DNA of 20,455 nucleotides from an uncultured Adlercreutzia sp. (GTDB taxonomy: Bacteria > Actinomycetota > Coriobacteriia > Coriobacteriales > Eggerthellaceae). How positions within the stretch are numbered: the first letter of the stretch is position 1; each line of letters begins with the position of its first letter. Under the pieces are notes generated by a model. The model was not told where the DNA came from and ran no database searches. It saw only the letters and a list, made by a program, of their open reading frames with translations. Shown here piece after piece: positions 17,607-20,455 of this stretch. The stretch is taken from assembly GCF_958431955.1 (NCBI RefSeq), contig NZ_CAUASN010000043.1:1-20455 (forward strand). The letters are read 5' to 3'. Both the position numbers and the translations under genes were made by a program.

Positions 17607-18101
17607 ATGAACGACTTGCGCAATCTGCGCACGGGCCTTGGGATGGACGTGCATGCGTTCGCCGCGGGGCGCAAGCTCATCTTGGGCGGGGTGGACATTC
17701 CCCATTATCAGGGTCTCGACGGGCATTCTGATGCCGATGTGCTGGCCCACGCCGTCTCCGACGCGCTCTTGGGCGCGGTGCGCGGGGGCGACATCGGCAA
17801 GCTTTTCCCCGACACCGACCCGGCCTACAAGGACGCCGACTCGCTGAAGCTTTTGGCCGAGGTGGCCCGCTTCGTGCGCGACCGGGGCTTCGAGATCATC
17901 GACGTGGACAGCGTCATCGCCGCCCAAGCGCCGAAGCTCTCCCCCTACCGCGAGGCCATGCGCGAGAACCTGGCCGCCGCCATGGGCCTTCCCGTGGAGA
18001 ACGTGGGCGTGAAGGCCACCACCACCGAGCACTTGGGCCCCGAGGGCCGCGAGGAGGGCATCACCGCCTACGCCACCTGCCTCGTGTGCCGGGTGGAGTA
18101 G
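17607..18101 (+). CDS. ispF: 2-C-methyl-D-erythritol 2,4-cyclodiphosphate synthase
   Basis: The 164-residue enzyme has the usual family length. It forms the cyclic diphosphate in the MEP pathway, two steps after IspD. The zinc site is Asp14 and His16 (GMDVHAF) with His48 in HSDADVLAHAVSDALLGA. DIGKLFPDTDP, and TTTEHLGPEGREEGI near the C-terminus, are further signatures; the latter is the CDP/trimer-interface loop. ATG 17607 is chosen because AAGGAG (17596-17601) sits five bases upstream; ATG 17592 is in frame but has poor spacing, and any longer frame runs into the inverted repeat. Confidence 0.95.
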   Translation: MNDLRNLRTGLGMDVHAFAAGRKLILGGVDIPHYQGLDGHSDADVLAHAVSDALLGAVRGGDIGKLFPDTDPAYKDADSLKLLAEVARFVRDRGFEIIDVDSVIAAQAPKLSPYREAMRENLAAAMGLPVENVGVKATTTEHLGPEGREEGITAYATCLVCRVE

Positions 18102-18239
18102 AGGTTGGCGCAAGCTATTTTTGTGCTAGCGGGGAAGGGCTGCCCCTCGTGAGGTTTAAGACCGTCGGCCCCGGGGCCTGCGGCCTTTTCTGAGGCCGGC
18201 GAGAAAATGCGGCGGTGGAATGACGCACGCAATACAAAC

Positions 18240-18299
18240 TCGGTGCAAGTGGTGTAAAGTCGGTGCAAATAGTGTAAACTCGGTGCAAATAGTGCAATG
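18240..18299. repeat. Three tandem 20-bp repeats upstream of the ATPase gene
   Basis: Units at 18240-18259, 18260-18279 and 18280-18299 follow the pattern TCGGTGCAAATAGTGTAAAC with few mismatches. Each holds two GTGYAA half-sites, giving six in a row (starting at 18243, 18252, 18263, 18272, 18283 and 18292) with alternating 9- and 11-base steps, so all fall on about the same face of the helix. The array ends just before the ribosome site GAGGAG (18301-18306). It resembles an iteron array or a multi-site operator. The 138 bases before it (18102-18239) hold only short GC palindromes, such as 18167-18178, and no gene. Confidence 0.88.
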
Positions 18300-18311
18300 T
18301 GAGGAGACGCC

Positions 18312-19454
18312 ATGACCGCCAACCCTTTCAAACCGACAGCGGGCAAGATGCCTCCGATTCTTATCGGGCGGCAGAACATCATCGACGATTTCCAGGAGGC
18401 CCTTGTCAACGGAGCTGGTGCGCCGGGGCGGCTCATGCTCATCATGGGTCAGCGTGGCTACGGAAAGACCGTCATGCTCACTGAGCTCCGGCGTCTTGCT
18501 GAAGAAGCGGGCTGGGTGAGCCTCTCCGAGACGGCTTCGGAAGGGTTGACTGCTCGCCTGGTGCGCGCCTTGAGTCCTAAGAGCTGGCGTGTGGAAAGCG
18601 CGACGCTAAGTCCTTCCATTGGCATTCCCGGTGTGGCTTCGGCGAGCCTGGGCAGTACTTCAATCTCTTTTGACGACACAGCTGCTCTTACGCTGCGCAA
18701 TGCCATCAACGAGATGCTTGAAAGCCGGCGGGTCAAGAAGGGAAAGGGGATCCTCTTCACCATCGACGAGACCCAGGCTGCCAGCCACGACGACTTGGTT
18801 GCCATCGCAACGGCGGTGCAGCACGTTATCGCCGACCAGGATCTTTCGCCATTACCCGATTCCCAGAAGAAGGGCGTGGCCTTCGCCTTCGCGGGACTGC
18901 CCTCGCTTGTGGACGAGTTGGTCAACCATAAGGTGCTCACGTTTCTGCGGCGCTCGCTGAAACGGGAGTTGGGGGATGTGCCCCTGCCTGATGTGCGTGG
19001 TGCTTACGAGCTGTCGTTCGCGGAATCGGGGAAGCAGCTGGATAGCGAGCTGGCCCTGCGGTGCGCGGAGCTGACGGCGGGGTATCCGTACATGATTCAG
19101 CTGGTGGGCTACTACGTCTGGCAGTCTGCAGAGCGCGGGGGTCGCAGCGTGGTTGATAACCGAGATGTCGAGCGCGGCTTCGAAGACGCGCTGCTGGCCT
19201 TCGGCGATGCGGTCTGCGCACCGGCCTTCGAAGCCCTCAGCCCCGCGGCTCGCAAGTTCGTCTGCGCCATGGCTGCCGACGATCCGGCTCCGACGAAGGT
19301 GGCCGACATCGCTGATCGACTGGGGAAGAGCCGCAGCTGGGCCAACAAGTATCGAGAAGTGCTCATCGCCGAGAAGGTTATTGTGCCGGACGACTTCGGT
19401 TATGTGAAGTTCGCTATTCCGCACATGGCCCGCTACGTGGGGAAGAGGGCTTAA
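18312..19454 (+). CDS. AAA-type ATPase with C-terminal winged helix, function unknown
   Basis: The 380-residue soluble protein has Walker A GQRGYGKT (46-53) in a P-loop AAA (Orc1/Cdc6 or STAND-like) context, and Walker B ILFTIDETQ with Asp152-Glu153. A sensor-like strand AFAFAGLPSL follows. The C-terminus (about 326-378), with VADIADRLGKSRSWANKYREVL then a beta-wing region ending GYVKFAIPHMARYV, reads as a winged helix-turn-helix. An ATPase that binds DNA is therefore likely; its role (regulator, replication or defence) is not known. The start ATG has GAGGAG six bases before it and lies directly after the three tandem repeats, which suggests the protein binds them. Codon use is less GC-biased than in clpC or metH, consistent with an accessory gene. 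No partner gene is adjacent. Confidence 0.8.
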   Translation: MTANPFKPTAGKMPPILIGRQNIIDDFQEALVNGAGAPGRLMLIMGQRGYGKTVMLTELRRLAEEAGWVSLSETASEGLTARLVRALSPKSWRVESATLSPSIGIPGVASASLGSTSISFDDTAALTLRNAINEMLESRRVKKGKGILFTIDETQAASHDDLVAIATAVQHVIADQDLSPLPDSQKKGVAFAFAGLPSLVDELVNHKVLTFLRRSLKRELGDVPLPDVRGAYELSFAESGKQLDSELALRCAELTAGYPYMIQLVGYYVWQSAERGGRSVVDNRDVERGFEDALLAFGDAVCAPAFEALSPAARKFVCAMAADDPAPTKVADIADRLGKSRSWANKYREVLIAEKVIVPDDFGYVKFAIPHMARYVGKRA

Positions 19455-19465
19455 AAGCCCAGGCC

Positions 19466-19570
19466 GTGCACCCATGTTGCGCTGGCGGTCGAGCTGTCTT
19501 GGGATGCGGTGTCGGCGCCACAGGCAACTACACCGCTATCGACTTCGATGCCCTCGCGCGTGGGGAGTAA
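19466..19570 (+). pseudogene. Possible remnant of a gene 3' end
   Basis: A 34-codon frame from GTG 19466 ends at TAA 19568-19570. It finishes with GVGATGNYTAIDFDALARGE, which looks like a real protein C-terminus rather than chance GC-rich translation. It has no ribosome site and no upstream body, because the ATPase gene occupies the preceding bases in another frame. It may be the leftover tail of a gene displaced by insertion of the ATPase unit; the parent family is not recognised. Confidence 0.22.
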
Positions 19571-19601
19571 CTGCGCCGTCGCGCCTCCACGGCTCTCTCA
19601 T

Positions 19602-19640
19602 GCGGAAGGCCGGCTTGAGAGGGCCGGCCTTCCGCGTTCT
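19602..19640 (+). terminator. Hairpin between the ATPase gene and the convergent surface protein gene
   Basis: A perfect 13-bp stem (19602-19614 with 19623-19635), core GGAAGGCCGGC, closes an 8-base loop and is followed by GTTCTTC. It lies between two converging genes and may stop transcription from the left; the T-tract is weak. Another short hairpin (GGGCT-TAAA-AGCCC, 19447-19460) overlaps the ATPase stop codon. Confidence 0.6.
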
Positions 19641-19678
19641 TCACCTGTGGGGCCGCCATGGCCCCCGATGCTGCTTGC

Positions 19679-20455
19679 CTAGCGGCGAGACGGCTGCTGC
19701 GTCTCGTCTTCCGGGCGGCGACGGCGCAGCAGGGCGAACACAGCGCCGCCGGCCGCGGCCGCGAGGGCTGCTGCGGCGAGGGGCCACTGCCAGAGGCTGG
19801 GCTGCGAGGCCTCGTCGCCGGGAGCCGAGGCGAGGGCTGTGGCATCGTCGTCGATACGCGAGCGGCTCGGCTCGGTGCCTGCGGCCGCGTTGGCGTTCTG
19901 CGAGGTCGCTGCGCCTCTCGTGTCGCCGGCGGCGGTCTGCCCGTCGGCGGCCGCGGTGCGGGAGGCGGCCGGCGTCGAGGCTGCCGTGCGGCCATCGGTT
20001 GCGAAGAGGCGCTGCGTGGAGCGCTCGCCGGCGAGGGCCGCGGTGATCGTGCCGGGCGCATTGCCGCCGGGGGACGGCACGGCCGCAGAGCTCAGCTGGG
20101 GAAGCCTGACCGTCGGGGCCGCGCCGCCCGCGGTTGCGCTGCCCGTGGTTGCGCCGCCCGTCCCTCCGGCAGTCGGGGCCTGCGGCGCCGAGGGCCGGTC
20201 GGAGCCGTCCGACGCGCCCGCGCTTCCGCCGGTGCTCGGTGCGCCGGGGCTCTCCTCGCCACCGGTTCCGCCCGGTGCACCCGCGCCCTCCCCGTCGCTC
20301 GGCTGCTTGGGGTCTTCCGCATCTTCCGGCTCGTCCGGCGTCGTGGGGCTGTCCGGCGCGTCCGGCGCCGCGGGCTCGTCCGGCTCGGTCGGGGGAGCCG
20401 GGTCGGACGGGGTGTCCGGCCCCTCGGGCGCATCGGGCACCTCGGGGGTCTCGGG
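19679..20455 (-). CDS. C-terminal part of a Pro/Asp/Glu-rich membrane-anchored surface protein (5' end outside window)
   Basis: The frame is open from the window edge to TAG at 19679-19681, giving 258 visible residues. The first part is a low-complexity stalk rich in Pro, Asp, Glu and Ser (repeats such as PDAPEGPDTPSDP), then Gly/Ala/Thr-rich linker. The C-terminus has LWQWPLAAAALAAAAGGAVF as a membrane helix, then a basic RRRR stop-transfer and a polar tail. No LPxTG-like motif precedes the helix, unlike the adhesin earlier in the window, so it is probably held by the membrane helix itself. This architecture suits a cell-wall-spanning stalk of an extracellular protein; the functional domain lies outside the window. 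The GTG at 20438-20440 is internal. Confidence 0.7.
   Translation of the reverse strand, partial: PETPEVPDAPEGPDTPSDPAPPTEPDEPAAPDAPDSPTTPDEPEDAEDPKQPSDGEGAGAPGGTGGEESPGAPSTGGSAGASDGSDRPSAPQAPTAGGTGGATTGSATAGGAAPTVRLPQLSSAAVPSPGGNAPGTITAALAGERSTQRLFATDGRTAASTPAASRTAAADGQTAAGDTRGAATSQNANAAAGTEPSRSRIDDDATALASAPGDEASQPSLWQWPLAAAALAAAAGGAVFALLRRRRPEDETQQPSRR

Noticed and set aside
18240..18299. CRISPR array
   Set aside because: Repeats of 20 bp are directly contiguous with no spacers, and no cas genes are present.

Overview
The window is high-GC bacterial DNA with densely packed genes. The families present and their style point to an anaerobic actinobacterium of the Coriobacteriia, most likely an Eggerthellaceae gut bacterium. 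The pointers are a ClpC with its own HrcA-type (CIRCE) operator, a methionine synthase whose reactivation domain is a separate protein, non-mevalonate isoprenoid genes, and large sortase-anchored DUF11 surface proteins. The taxonomic call is inference; there is no rRNA or marker gene to settle it.

Left part (1-6426): the 3' end of a methionyl-tRNA synthetase-like gene with its terminator; a short intergenic stretch with repeats and a possible 42-codon minus-strand ORF; a 1534-residue secreted adhesin (beta-helix GLUG region, three DUF11 repeats, LAATGD sorting signal); and a six-transmembrane potassium channel with an atypical selectivity filter. The adhesin is flanked by two homologous stop-codon-plus-terminator modules.

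Middle (6427-12279): clpC behind a CIRCE element; a flavodoxin-like gene overlapping by one base a lipoprotein alpha/beta hydrolase; and, on the minus strand, a HipA-like kinase whose promoter carries two dyads and diverges from the methionine operon.

Methionine and isoprenoid block (12280-18101): metF, a stand-alone methionine synthase reactivation protein, and a three-module metH lacking that domain, closely spaced as one operon. MetF makes methyl-tetrahydrofolate, MetH passes the methyl group through cobalamin to homocysteine, and the small protein presumably rescues oxidised cobalamin. Then come ispD and ispF (MEP pathway), separated by 257 bases that hold a perfect 27-bp inverted repeat and a competing local hairpin.

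Right part (18102-20455): an accessory AAA-type ATPase with a C-terminal winged helix, preceded by three tandem 20-bp repeats that resolve into six half-sites spaced about one helical turn apart. After a hairpin, the window ends inside a minus-strand, Pro/Asp/Glu-rich, membrane-anchored surface protein. The strongest candidates for undescribed biology are this ATPase-plus-repeat unit and the ispD-ispF inverted repeat. No tRNA, rRNA, CRISPR array, transposase or integrase was seen.
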